Assembly (NCBI RefSeq): GCF_026262505.1
Contig: NC_067205.1
Span: 17,732,001-17,796,000 of the forward strand
DNA length: 64,000 nt
Source of the DNA: Trichomonas vaginalis G3
Lineage: Eukaryota > Parabasalia > Trichomonadida > Trichomonadidae
Direction of reading: 5' to 3'
A program made the position numbers and the translations under genes. Of this stretch, positions 30,866 to 42,753 are shown one piece after another; within the stretch, counting starts at the first letter, position 1, and the number at the start of each line of letters is the position of its first letter. The notes under the pieces were generated by a model. The model saw nothing but the letters and a program-made list of their open reading frames with translations, searched no databases and had not been told where the DNA came from.

Positions 30866-31770
30866 TTATTTCAAAACAAGAGATTGCGAAGAATCTGAAG
30901 GAGATTTCAACAATCTAAGTCTACTAGCCCCATTTTTATGAGGTAATATTTGGCTTTGAAGTCTATATGTTGACTTTCTTAAAGAATAAAGAGGTGATAT
31001 TATTTCATTATTTGAATAAAACTTGGAAATGCCATGTTGGTTGCTAATTTGGCACAAATTATCATGAACAACATCAGTCGATTTAAAGTATGGCATCTCC
31101 AAGTCTGTCTTTTGGCTCTATCCTCAAGCATCTTGCAATAACATCACGAAGAAGTTTATCTTTAATAAGAGAGCCATCATATTTAGCTAGTGAAATTAAT
31201 TGAACTAATTCTCTCGGATCAACAACAAAAAATGGATATCTTCCTGTGGCAATAAAATACAATGTACATCCAAGTGCCCAAATATCAGCTGCCATCGCAT
31301 CATAGCCATTTTGCTCATAAATTTCTGGTGCCATCATTATTTTTGTTCCTGAATAGATATTTCTAACATGTGAATCCTTAAATATTGTTGCTAGACCAAA
31401 ATCTCCGATTTTCAATCTTCCATATTCATCTGTCATAAAATTTGCTGGTTTTATATCGCAATGAGCTATGTTCATATCATGACATGCTTTGATGCAAAGG
31501 ACAGCTTCACGGCAATACTTCTTTATTTCTGCTGGCTGCATGTTTCTGTTGGATAGTACAATTCTTTCTAAATCAAATGGACAATATTCCATTAAAAGTG
31601 TTTTGTACCGAAATGGCTAACAAAAAAGTGACAGAAAACCTTAAATTGCGCGGCAATTTTAATTAAAAAAATAAACATTAATTTTTGTGATTGATATTAT
31701 GCATTTTATTTATATTATATAAGATTTAAATATAGGGGAAAAATTGGAAAAAAAATAAGATTGGAAGTCT

Positions 31771-32013
31771 TTAGGTAAGAAGGAAAGGGCAAGAGATATA
31801 TAGTGTACCTATATACCTCTTGCCCTTTCATTCTAAGTAGAAATGGGAGAAACTTTGTCCGCATCATAAGTTATGGGACAAAGTTTCTCCGATTTCTAAT
31901 GGGAATTGCAGGCTATGAGGCACTGATATATAATCAGTACCTCATAGCCTACAATTCCCCTTATTAGACTTCCAAACTTTGAGTTAATCTCTTGACATTA
32001 ACTCAAAGTTTGG
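31771..32013. repeat. Array of four long hairpins
   Basis: Four hairpins follow one another: H1 31783-31829 (GAAAGGGCAAGAG arms), H2 31838-31898 (GGGAGAAACTTTGTCC arms extended by TAGAAAT), H3 31901-31959 (GGGAATTG plus AGGCTATGAGG arms), H4 31972-32013 (CCAAACTTTGAGTTAAT arms, perfect). TTGGAAGTCT (31771) and AGACTTCCAA (31967) form an outer stem around H1-H3, so the strand can fold as a multi-branched cloverleaf. H3 and the H2 loop share sequence with the array at 58769-59081. Confidence 0.93.
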
Positions 32014-32207
32014 AAAACTTCTCGTAAGAATCAATCGTCAAAAACCTCGATTGCAGTTATATTCATTGTGTTAAATTTGATTTATTTTGAAATTTTTATA
32101 AATTAAATTTATATAACATAAAGCGTTATGAATTAGCATTTCCATATGAATTTTATCTCGAAAATAGTAATTCTGTACAGTTATATTTCGGTTAATTTTG
32201 GAAATTT

Positions 32208-32366
32208 CTAGGAATACTTTAAGATAGTATGATTATATATAACTCTGCCTTCATGATTTATTTTAGCTTTCGCGCAAATATCAGTTAACTTAACTCCATT
32301 ATTTGATTTTGTGATGGCTTCACAAAGCCAATCAATATCAATCTCTTCTGGAGAATGTCTTCTCAT
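32208..32366 (-). CDS. 52-residue unknown protein inside the kinase-disrupting element
   Basis: It starts MRRHSPEEIDIDWLCEAI and continues with NGVKLTDICAKAKINH, a charge and spacing pattern compatible with a small helix-turn-helix. The codon use looks protein-like compared with the surrounding non-coding DNA. It may be the remains of a transposase N-terminus. No family is recognised. Confidence 0.4.
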   Translation of the reverse strand: MRRHSPEEIDIDWLCEAITKSNNGVKLTDICAKAKINHEGRVIYNHTILKYS

Positions 32367-32904
32367 CTAGAATATTTTCAATACTTTACATACAAACATT
32401 TTTATTTCTAAAAAACTTTTTAATTTTTTCTAGGATATCTGAATGAAAATAGTTAGAACAAGATTTTGAAGCTCAAAACATTAAAAATTATTAAAGATTT
32501 GTATAATATGATTAAAAATGGGAAATAATATGAGGCAATATAAAGGAATATGAATATTAAATAAATATATCTAAATAGAAAGAATCAGAAAAATCAAATT
32601 ATTGGCGCCAAAAATGTCACCTTTTTGGTGAGCCATTTCGGTATGAGATAAATATTCCATTAAAAGATATTCGTTACCTTTGAAATTATATGTTTTATAC
32701 AATCTAACTATTCTTACATTGCATTGATGTCAAGCACTCGAGTTCTGAATCATGGAAATACTTTTCTCTGATCTTTTTATTTACAAATTTCTTTTTATAA
32801 ACATCTGAGTAAACGCAAAAAAGAATGCCAAAGGTACCCTGCCCTAAATAATGTAGAAAACGATATCCATCCTTCTTGAATAGTTCCTGTTCTTGTGTTT
32901 CCAT

Positions 32905-35301
32905 CGAAAAATATGTCTGAGGAGAAATATTGAAAACACTCACAATTTTAAATTACACTTTTGAATTGACTCATTGAATTAATGACTGTTCGAACAAAAC
33001 ATTTACCTTCAAAAATTGAATTAATTGAATTTAAAATATTGATTATAGTAATTAATATTATAAATAGATTTAAACGAGTTGATTTGGCATTTGAATTGTA
33101 ATTCTTTTGTGAGCAACACTCAAATTTTGAAAAGTTATGAAAATTTATCCAGTTTTAATAATATCCAGCCACATATCATTTTAATCTTATTATTATCGGA
33201 TAAAATATGATGTGGACATAATATCAAGACTATTTTATAAAAAATAAAAAAATTGCAATCATATCGATGAAAAGATTACAAAATTCAATAAAAATGCTTC
33301 AATTAAAGATGGAAATATAGTGTCAATGTAGAAACCAAGCTAATACATGGTTGTATCATGATTTCTTTGAGTTTTGTCGATTTTTTCAATTTGGGAAAAT
33401 TAAAATTTATCTTGAAATTTAAGAGACATTGCTAGAGTTATTTAGGGTACATGACATTTTGTTAATGCCGAATTGAAATATTTGAACTTTTGAGAGTGCT
33501 ACAAATAATTCATATGAAATAATATATTTGTTTTTAAAATTGAGCATTATGTAATGTTTAGTCATACGAAATCATAATAAAATCCTGTTTTGATAGTTAT
33601 TGAGAATATTTCTGATAACCATACCGACAAAACCGATATGAATATTTTGATTATATATTTTGAATACAAGTATTCAAAAATATATGGTCAAGACATTTTT
33701 GAAAGACATGAGATTAACATGAGTATTTAAGCATTTCATATTTTATAACGTTCATTGACTTTTAATTCAAAATGAAATTAAAACAATTATTAAGCATTTA
33801 ATATGCTTTTAAAATAGACTTAAATATAAAATTTGATAAAATTTACAATCATCAAAAATTTAAAAGGAATTTACAAAATATACTAGAAGTATTATTTTAA
33901 AAGAGATTTTGTCAAATAAATTTTACGTTTTAGTTTTGAATACTTACGCTCCACTTCTCATTGAATATGAAAATATGTAATGTTTGGATCAGAATGAAAC
34001 ATAAATTCTGGTCTATAACTTCAAAGAAGGTAAAGATTCACTCATGAAACTTAGTGATGTAACATTATTTTAAAGATGAAATTTCAAAAATAGATTCCTA
34101 TGATTGGACTTTATAAAATAGAATATATCATTGATCACTTGATTATTGGGGTAACTTCCAATTATTCTAGATATTCAATCAGAAATCTAGTAAAGATGTA
34201 TAAAAAGAAGGTTAAATGACTACAACCTTACATTGTATTTAATATATTTTTGAATTTTACGTTCGATTAGCAAAATCAATTTTTTTGATACACCAAGTTC
34301 AGTTTATTATTGAAATTGGATCATTATTAGATTAATGATATCCAATTTTAAATCAAATCATCTAATGTTGTCATACTGTGAATTTAGCGAATGAAAGGTC
34401 TATTCAAACTTCGAAAATTTTAGATTTTTCTATTGACTTTTTTCAAATGAGATTTAAAATAATCTATGGTTCACATATAACAAATATTTCATCTAAAAGA
34501 AAAAACTCGTAATATTGAAATGTATCGAGTTTGAGAGTAATTGACGATCAAATTCAACAAAGAACTCAATAAATTTTAATAACCAGACCTTCATTCACAT
34601 ATATTAATTATTCTCTCGATAAAGATTAAGGAACTTTTTTTAAAAACGTATTTTATGAGTTATGTTTTTCTGAGAATATTTTAATCATAGAATTTTAATA
34701 TAATTTGCAGTATCATTTTAACTTTATATGAAGATTAAAATGTTCAGGATTTCATCTATCATTGGGAATTTTGAAAACGTTAATTTCTTGAAATGAAATA
34801 CGAATATTCTATTAACCTATTAATATAATCATACTTTTAATTTTTGAATACTTATTTTGAGAATGATATTGGTCTTCAAATCAATAACGTATGACATCAC
34901 AAGCAGAATTTCGAATCGATTAGTGAAAAATAGTTGTCTTCTCACGTACAATTAAAGAGTATTCATGTTCGTAAATTAATTCATGCCGATAATTTTATTG
35001 TTCTCCATTAATTTTTTTTAATTATTCCTTATTGAAACAAATTCTTATTTGCTGTAGACCTATAATTCGGCAATAAAAAATTTATTCTTTTAAGATGAAA
35101 ATTCAGAACTTTTACATATATTTTACAAATCCCAAAAATTTTAAAAACTCCTCTAGGTTCTTGAATATAAATACATCACAATCGCGGCATTTTTTGAGAA
35201 AGATATTCGAACAATATTGTTATCAAAACAATACACAAAATTTCTGAACCTCTCACAAATTTTAATTCAATTAAAGTATTGAAAATATCTCATTAAAATA
35301 T
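32905..35301. other. Long intergenic region upstream of the adenylyl cyclase
   Basis: About 2.4 kb, strongly AT-rich, with no supported gene and no inverted-repeat element that I could recognise. Confidence 0.4.
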
Positions 35302-38300
35302 ATGGCGGAATCCTCTGTTTCGAAATCTAGCGTTTCGAGTGTTAGCCAGAGTGTTCCAAACTTTGATTCCCTTGCTCAAACAAAAGGAGGCTTTTTAGAT
35401 CGCATATTCCCGATTTTGGATCAAATGATGGAAAAAACGAGATTTCCTTCTTGGTTCATGTCATTTGTTTCAATCTTTATTCTCTTACAAAACCTCTCAG
35501 TAGGTGCATGGATCTATACACCAAACTTCCAGAGAACTTCTGGTCATTGGACTGATTTATATAAAATCGTAATCTATATCTTGACATTCAGCAACCCATT
35601 AGACACAGCAAGTGTTAGCTATGTGATGCTAGGCCTTTGCATTGGAATTGCTGTGTTTTCAGTCCTGTGGATATTCTTTATGGATTTCTACAACAAGAAG
35701 TTCTATATGCTGCCGGTTCCACTGCTATATGTTTCATCATTGATTATTGATATAATCGATTCTATATTCATCATTCCAAGTGTTTACGTTGCTAATCATG
35801 GTATCACAGGTCTTCAAAGTCACTTTGACTAGGGTTTCATAGCTGAGATCATCACCGGTGCTATTGCTTATGGATTATTCCTCTTAATATTCTTAATTAA
35901 TACCTTCCTTAAATGCCGATCAGTCGTATTAACAAATTTAGTATTCCCAATGTTCGATTACTTCTCAGTAACAATGTGGATTATCATCACATCATTCTTC
36001 TCAATGCTTACAGCCATTTTCAACTACTTTGATGAATGGTATTACTCAGTTGTTGGTGCAATTCACATTCTTGTCACACTTTACATTATCTATCGTCTTT
36101 TATTTATTCCTTTCTACGAAGTTTGGAGAAACTCAATCGCTTTAGCCTTTGGTATCACAACAATCTTATGAGATATTAATTTCTATGTTCTCACCGCTTG
36201 CCCGAACTTGACTTACAATTATACAATATTTATTTTCGTTTTCGGCTCACTTATCGGGTATGCCATCAGCTATGCCTTCTACACAAAGAAGGTAGCAAGA
36301 GTAAAGAAAGAATTGACATATCAAGAGGAAATCCAAGATAAACAAGAATATATGGACACATTAAGTATCAAAAAAGGCATTCATCATGCAATGATGTACA
36401 TTGTTGTTGGTCTTTATGGCATCTGCGACTACTTTATCGATGGTTCAGTGTCTAATTTCATATTAAATCAGCCACAATTGGAAGCTGCTGTTGCAATTAT
36501 GTTACAGATCATCACTTTCTTCCCATCAGAATCAAAGAAGATGGATCTCTTGTTCAAGAGAGTCCTTACGAAGAGAAAACTTAATCTTGCCGAAAGATTC
36601 TTGATTTACCAATGCTACAGAATCAAAGTAAGAAGATTAGTATCTGATACTAAAGATACTTTAGAGACATTCAATAAATTGAAAGCAAAGAACGATACAG
36701 TCAAATCAATTATCAAATCATTTTGGGATAAACAAGATGCTGATAATTCATTCTTGTCAAACTTAAGTATCACTGTTAATGATGTCAATTCATTGTTCAA
36801 AGCATGCTTGGCAAGTAATCCAAACAACTTAAGAATGACAAATGAATACGCGAACTTTTTGGCTGAATGCAAATGTGACTTTGATGCTGCAATCATTGAA
36901 AGTATCAAAGCAGATATGATTGCTGATGGAAGAAACTTCAACGTTGATATTTCATTCAGAAGTGTTGTCAACAAATTCCCAAGATATCTTAAAGACAAAG
37001 TTCTTGATGTCAAAGGAAGAAGAGTTCTCAAAGGAAACATGAAATCAAATGGAAGTGAAAGCAAGAATTCAAGCTCATCATCAAGAAATGATTCATTTGA
37101 TTCCAAATCCGTTGATTTCGAAAGACAAGAACTCGTTTCAAAGAAGATTTTAAGAGATGCAAAAGTCAGATTAGCATTTCATCATGCAATTATGGATACA
37201 AGACCATGGCAATATAATACAATTGCTATGTTAACATTATGGGATGTTCTATTAATTTGCGTTTTCTTCATCGGTTTCTATGCTTATTTATTATCAAATC
37301 TCAGATGGAGAAGAAGCAGTTATAGCGATTTATCTGATGCTGGCTATGCAACATTCTATTCTGTCTATGCAAATGTTTACACACTTTCAAAATTCGCATC
37401 AGATAATGGCAGATATAACACAAGCAATGCAATCTTAGGAAATATTTCCATTGATGATGGAACTGTTGAAACATTGTTACCAACAGAATATTCGATGGGA
37501 ATGAAGACATTCTTCTGTTTGAACAAATCAAACATGTACTTAAGAACATTGTTACAATCATTAGCTGATCAAGCTATGGATGATAATGATCCATACGAAA
37601 TTGCTTCCATTTTAATTGCTGTTAATTCATCATTTAATGTTTGCGATAAAGCAAGTCCACAGTTTAAGATCAAAGCATCATTAAAAGCTTTAGTTTTAGT
37701 TATCAATTACCATTCAAACTATTTAGCTGGTGTTCAGGACGAACAAGTTATTCCGAATATTTTCGAGAATAATGATTATTGCCAGATCATGTCGAATATT
37801 CCGATGATTGCTACAAATGCTGATGAAACATTCAGATCAATCCTTAATTATAATGTTGAAAAAGCTTCAACATACAAAGCTAAATTCATGACATGGATGA
37901 TTGTTGGTTCTCTCATGATCTTCTTCGGTATTGCTTTACCAGCTGTTATCATTATTAATACTTATAACAGTATGGTTGATAGGATCATCAAAGTTTTGTT
38001 GGCATTACCAAGTGCTGTTAAAGAAGATGCAAAGAGACCATTAATGATCAACTCATCAGAAGACAAGAATGAGTTAACAACATCAAAAGTTGAATCATCA
38101 AACATCATGGAAGTTTTGCCAAGAATTTTCTTCTTCTTCTTGTTCGGAATTGTTGGAACATACATTGCATTCTGTTATACATCAATACAAGTTAATGACA
38201 GACTTACACTGATTCTCAAGTGGTTCTACTATTCATGCACAAGAATTACAATGGCATCTCAATTAGGTAACAATGCTTTGCAATTGATCTTCTTGAATGG

Positions 38301-40008
38301 TTCATTAAATCAATCAATTATGGATCGAGATGCACTTGTTCAAATAGAAACATCAGGATTGCAAAAATTAAGAGATGCGGAATCAATTTTATTGCAAGGA
38401 AATGATGAAATTAAAGGATCTATTGGTTACGATGCTAAATTAGATCAAATGAATATCCAGAGTCAATGCACGTTAGGAAGAGATCCAAAGACAATCCATG
38501 ATATGTACGCATGTGGAAGTATCGATGCACAAATTCATATCTTTAGACAAAAGGTTGAAGAAGTTATTAAAACTCCCGAACATTTCAATGGAGCAATGAA
38601 CAATGAAGTAGCTGCAAACATGGCTCACATTTTGCGTTTCCACTTCTATCCATGTGTTATTAGAGCAACAAAGAGAATCTCTGAAGTCATGGAAAATGCT
38701 TATGACAAAGCCATGAGATTTGACATTTTGTTTGTTGTCATTGGCATGATTTGCATGGTTATAATTTTCACATTGCCATGGTTCTTCAGAGATTTCGTTA
38801 TTCAAAACTACAGAATGTTGTTGATGGCCTTGCAACATCTTCCTCCTCAAACAATTGTTGATACTCCTGAAATCTTAGAGATCTTTTCAAGGAGAAAGAA
38901 ATCAAACAAAGCAGAAAAGATGTCTGTTTCTAAATCAATTGTTTATGGAGCAAGTGAATGCATCATTATCACAAACTCAAACTCTGTCATTGAAATTGTC
39001 AACCAAAGTGTAACAGATAACATTGGCTTAACACCAGATCAAATGTTAGGCCAACACATTGCAAACTTTGTTTCAGACAATGATCAGCAGAGATTGAACC
39101 AACAAATTGATTTAATGGTAAATGGCCAAGGATCATCATTCTGGCAAGATCATTTACAGTTAACTAATGATAACAATGAAATGATTCCATTCAGTGTAAC
39201 AATGATTGGAATGAAGGATAATGATGAATCAACAGATATTAAATCCTTTGTTTACATTTTGACAAATGAAACGGATGAAATCGAGAAGCGCAAAGCAGCT
39301 GAAGAAGCCAAAGCCAAATCAGAGAAATTGTTGTATCAAATCTTACCAAAGGACATCGTCATTAGACTCAACAGAGGCGAAACTGATATTTCATTCTCTA
39401 TTCCATCAGCAACAATCTTCTTCATTGATATTGTCAAGTTCTCTGCTTATACAGCAAACTTGACACCATCAGAAATTATGGCAAACTTGAGCCTTGTTTT
39501 TGCCACATTTGATGGAATTGTTTCGGAATATCCAAGCATCACAAAGATCAAATTAATTGGTGATGTTTACATGGCAGCAGCTGGTTTGTTCCAAACAGAA
39601 GAAGATAAGTACAACCATGCAGAAGATGCCGTCAGATGCTGCTTAAGAGTTCAAAAGGCAATGGAAGAAATCAACATGAAATTAAATGCTTCACTCGAAG
39701 TCAGAATTGGTGTCAACAGTGGTGGCCCACTGATTGGCGGCGTTTTAGGTACAGATAAACCAACATTCGATATTATTGGTGATACAATCAATGTTGCTGC
39801 TAGATTACAATCAACAGATATCCCTGGAAATGTACAGATATCAGGTGATACTAAAGCAATGATTGAGAACTTAGACTTTGAAATCGAAGAACGCGGTGAA
39901 ATTGACCTCAAAGGTAAAGGTAATAGACTTACATACTTTGTTAATTTACCAAAGCAGAATGACTTAGAACAGTCATTTACTGCAACTATTACTGGAAGAA
40001 AAGAATAA
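35302..40008 (+). pseudogene. Receptor-type adenylyl cyclase with two in-frame stops
   Basis: One frame of 1568 codons runs from the ATG at 35302, interrupted only by TAG (35830-35832) and TGA (36169-36171). It encodes many membrane segments over the first ~900 residues, a further membrane segment near 1165-1185, a PAS domain at about 1210-1320, and a class III cyclase domain from ~1365. Catalytic residues by full-frame numbering: metal Asp1376 (FFIDIVKFS) and Asp1421 (KLIGDVYMA), adenine-selecting Lys1417 and Asp1490 (FDIIGDTINVAAR), Asn1497 and Arg1501. These indicate ATP rather than GTP as substrate. The family makes cAMP at the plasma membrane. Each stop is one G-to-A change from TGG. The remaining 1266 codons are clean, so the loss is very recent, polymorphic, or a sequencing matter. 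Confidence 0.9.
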
Positions 40009-40299
40009 AAATGTTATACTATCTATTTTATTTAAATCAAACAACTTTTTACATGTATAATTATACATTTTCCTGGTTAAAGTCATTGTTACATATATGC
40101 ATCCAAATAAATTGAACTAGAGAATACTGTATGAATTTAAAATTCGGAAATTTATACTTAACATTTTCAATTGCAATCGTCTAATAGTGTCAAAAATTCA
40201 ATGTATATGGGTTAAAATGTGCAATATCATTCTATTATGAAAAATAATTCACTATGAATGAAAAAATGTATAAAAATGTTATCTATTTGTGCTAACAGA

Positions 40300-41010
40300 C
40301 TATGAAACAGTTTTTACGATAGATATTAAAAAATTATTATTCATTATGCATTTATGTAAGTTTGATTTACATTGTTGATCAAATTTGTATGGCCAATAGC
40401 AAATATTTGAATCAGAACTATGCAGTATGGTAGTTTTTCTTCCAAAGAAAGTCGAAGGACCATTTTCTGGAACAAAAATCGTTATTTTTGCGCTGGAAGA
40501 AGCCCCAAAAGGATTAGAAGCAGTTGCGTCATAGGAGCTTCCACAAAAGTAAACCGAAACTGCACTCGAATATAATGCACCTAAAAATAAATTACCGATT
40601 GAATTTAATTTTGTTCCGTATGGGAATATTATTCTTTGAATACGCGTAAAATGATATATTCCCATAGATTCAATGGTAGTAAGTGTTGGAGGAAGTACTA
40701 GTTTTTGAAGATATAGATTTCGAATCCCATCTAGGTAAATTTTGGTAATTGGAGCTAAAATTATAAGAAATTTCAGATTATAAGCATCTTGTATTGCAGA
40801 TCGTCCTATTTCTGTTACCGGATAGCCTTTGTATTTACACGGAATTATCAACTTTTCCATACTACATGAATTCCCACCATAAAATCCATTAGCAACTTTG
40901 TATACACTCGAATCTCCGAAAGCATAGTGATCAGTCTTGAATGTATAAACAAGAGTGCATGAGTCTATTTTTTGAGAGGAAAAATCGAAAAGGTGGCAAG
41001 ATTTCGTCAT
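40300..41010 (-). CDS. BspA-like leucine-rich-repeat protein, short
   Basis: 236 residues from a clear ATG. A BspA/LRR_5-type signature lies at MEKLIIPCKYKGYPVTEIGRSAIQDAYNLKFL, split here as MEKLIIPCKYKGYPVTEIG and AIQDAYNLK, followed by LQKLVLPPTLTTIESMGI and RIQRIIFPYGTKLNSIG. No signal peptide or membrane anchor is evident, and the protein is short for the family, so it may be truncated. Unlike the five copies at 5-10 kb it has a normal start. It is convergent with the cyclase gene. Confidence 0.65.
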   Translation of the reverse strand: MTKSCHLFDFSSQKIDSCTLVYTFKTDHYAFGDSSVYKVANGFYGGNSCSMEKLIIPCKYKGYPVTEIGRSAIQDAYNLKFLIILAPITKIYLDGIRNLYLQKLVLPPTLTTIESMGIYHFTRIQRIIFPYGTKLNSIGNLFLGALYSSAVSVYFCGSSYDATASNPFGASSSAKITIFVPENGPSTFFGRKTTILHSSDSNICYWPYKFDQQCKSNLHKCIMNNNFLISIVKTVS

Positions 41011-41487
41011 ACACTGTTTGGTTCTTAATGGATGCTAGCTTATATTACATCTGTTCCATATTTAGTGCTTGATGTGATGATTTCTCTAGGATATAAAAAA
41101 ATATTTTTATCATCATCATGATGGCGTCTTGTTTCTGTATCACAATCGGTCATTCTACCATTTTAAAATTTAATCATGATATGACATGGCTGAATATAGA
41201 TTTCAATTTAGCATTCAAAGACAAATTTCACTAATGGGATTAAGAATTGGTTTGTGTATTACTTATTCTATGCGTACATGGCTTAGCCAATCACATCATT
41301 ACTATTTTTTCGATAAATAATAAAAAAGTTGGAAAATTTATACATTCAAATTTTCAAAGATCTGTTACGGGCGCGTATAGTAGAAAAAATTGAAGAAAAA
41401 CTGTTATCAAATATATTTTGATTACTTTCCAATCTATTGGAATTTTTTTGAATTGAATAATCGTAATCCATTTAATTTTATATATAA
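41011..41487. other. Divergent intergenic region
   Basis: About 480 bases between divergent genes at 41010 and 41488, with a short CATCATCATGATG tract near 41113. No AAAAGTGACA motif was found. Confidence 0.4.
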
Positions 41488-42576
41488 ATGTCTAAATACT
41501 ATAAATTTACTAGAACAAGTTCTAGTGACAAACAACCGCCTACAGCTTTATTTGCGATGATATCTAAACCATCTGCACTAGATTATATTGAAGAATCTGA
41601 AAAATATATTATTCAACTTTACGGAAAACACGAAGAATTTAGGAATAGATCTGATTTTATGGGAAAACTTGAAAGGTTAATCCCATACGGTCCTTTCATT
41701 ATCAATTTAGTAAGTAATAATGAAAAAGAATTACAAAAGTTAGTAAATTATCAAACAAATTACCAACAAACGAATTTAGAATTCGCAGACATTGGTGTAA
41801 AGACCGATATTCCTAATTATGAAGCAATAGTTAATAATCTTATCAAATACGCAAATTATTCTGATAATTTCTTTAAATTTATTCAAAATCGAATTTCAAA
41901 TTTAACAGCTATACCAGCTCAGTATATTTTGAATTGCCCAGAAAAGTCACCACTTCTATCATCATTATTAGAAAAAAAAATTCTAATCAATCCAGAACCA
42001 AAAGAATTCAACATCTATAACAATCAAAATACGTATCTTGCTAGTCTTATGGAAGCATACGGAATCGCATCTAATCCTACACAGTCTTCTATCATAGATA
42101 AAGCGCATTTACAGCCACTCCTTTCAAAAGCGAGCAACTACGAATCGGCATATATACAAATAATCAACGCATTCGCATTGCATCCTAATTTTTTTGATAA
42201 ATGGTTTGATTTTATTGGATTTAAGACACATCTCAGTAATTTCCACTTTAGCTTACTAATGTTAAACGACAATTGGATAATAAAAATATTCGAAGGCTCA
42301 AAAGAGTTAAAAGGACAAATAATATTCTATTATTTGCACAATGACGGTGGATACAAAACAATTTTCGACTATTTTACAAAAGCTAAGAAAGCTCTTACTA
42401 ATGATAAAAAGGAAATATCTACTACTTATTATGTTGGTGTTGCTTATTTCAGAAAATATGCTTTAGAAGCATTATCTGAATTTTCTGATATAATAACAAC
42501 AGAATACCTTATGGATGTAATAGAATTCCTTGATGAAGAATATAGACATGTTAATTCTGCCTCAAAATCCATATAA
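41488..42576 (+). CDS. Unknown 362-residue protein
   Basis: The frame starts at an ATG (MSKYYKFTRTSSSDKQPP) and is predicted to be mainly helical and soluble, with no signal peptide, membrane segment or catalytic motif. Leucine-rich helices such as FHFSLLMLNDNWIIKIF and TTEYLMDVIEFLDEEY suggest a helical-repeat scaffold, but no repeat period is clear. The composition and codon use are like other host genes here. I do not recognise it. Confidence 0.72.
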   Translation: MSKYYKFTRTSSSDKQPPTALFAMISKPSALDYIEESEKYIIQLYGKHEEFRNRSDFMGKLERLIPYGPFIINLVSNNEKELQKLVNYQTNYQQTNLEFADIGVKTDIPNYEAIVNNLIKYANYSDNFFKFIQNRISNLTAIPAQYILNCPEKSPLLSSLLEKKILINPEPKEFNIYNNQNTYLASLMEAYGIASNPTQSSIIDKAHLQPLLSKASNYESAYIQIINAFALHPNFFDKWFDFIGFKTHLSNFHFSLLMLNDNWIIKIFEGSKELKGQIIFYYLHNDGGYKTIFDYFTKAKKALTNDKKEISTTYYVGVAYFRKYALEALSEFSDIITTEYLMDVIEFLDEEYRHVNSASKSI

Positions 42577-42645
42577 AAAAATATTTGTTAGAGAATAAAA
42601 AAATTTTAAAATATTGAATAATTTCTTTAATACCACATATACGTA

Positions 42646-42753
42646 AGTCGAATTAAGGATCTCGTTTGGAGAAAAAACAGCTGGGATCTCCAAATTTCAA
42701 AAATATATTAAAGTTGGAGAAGATTTTTCTCCATATGAGATCATTAGTCGAAT
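42646..42753. mobile_element. 92 bp inverted-repeat MITE with 8 bp duplication
   Basis: AGTCGAAT occurs at 42646-42653 and 42746-42753. Between them, AGGATCTCGTTTGGAGAAAAA-type and TTTTTCTCCATATGAGATC arms (42657 and 42724) pair with about three mismatches. An 8-bp duplication would suit a hAT-type MITE. It has no coding capacity. Confidence 0.65.

Larger units (their letters stand above)
31583..32666. mobile_element. 1.05 kb insertion in the kinase gene, 16 bp flanking duplication
   Basis: The insert (31599-32650) is flanked by AATATTCCATTAAAAG at 31583-31598 and 32651-32666, a direct duplication of kinase coding sequence. Near each end is an inverted repeat, TACCGAAATGGCT at 31606 and its inverse ending at 32643, continuing to AAAAAGTGAC and GTCACCTTTTT. 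Seven or so non-matching bases lie outside these repeats. TA also flanks the inverted repeats exactly, so a mariner-like reading is possible, but it would not explain the 16-base duplication. The insert carries a hairpin array and a 52-codon frame. Confidence 0.85.
30866..32904 (-). pseudogene. Serine/threonine protein kinase, disrupted by transposon and frameshift
   Basis: The N-lobe starts at the ATG at 32904 with the glycine loop HYLGQGTFGILF and a likely C-helix Glu in SELECL. Near 32725 a one-base indel shifts the frame; the hinge region (NVRIVRLYKTY and EYLLMEY) is in another frame. A 1052-bp element (31599-32650) then interrupts the codons for LLMEY. The C-lobe resumes at 31592 with the catalytic loop HCDIKPANFM, DFG in KIGDFGLAT, MAPEIY, and DIWALGCTLYF, reading to 31083. 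A possible third break follows at DRLGDAIL, because the sequence reading PYFKSTD in the next frame (to 30866) resembles a kinase C-terminus. Type within the kinome is not clear. All catalytic residues persist, so inactivation is recent. Confidence 0.88.

Noticed and set aside
35302-36171. Reassignment of TGA or TAG as tryptophan to explain the cyclase
   Set aside because: TGA and TAG serve as normal stops in neighbouring genes (for example the BspA-like frame ending at 5955), and no tryptophan elsewhere uses them.
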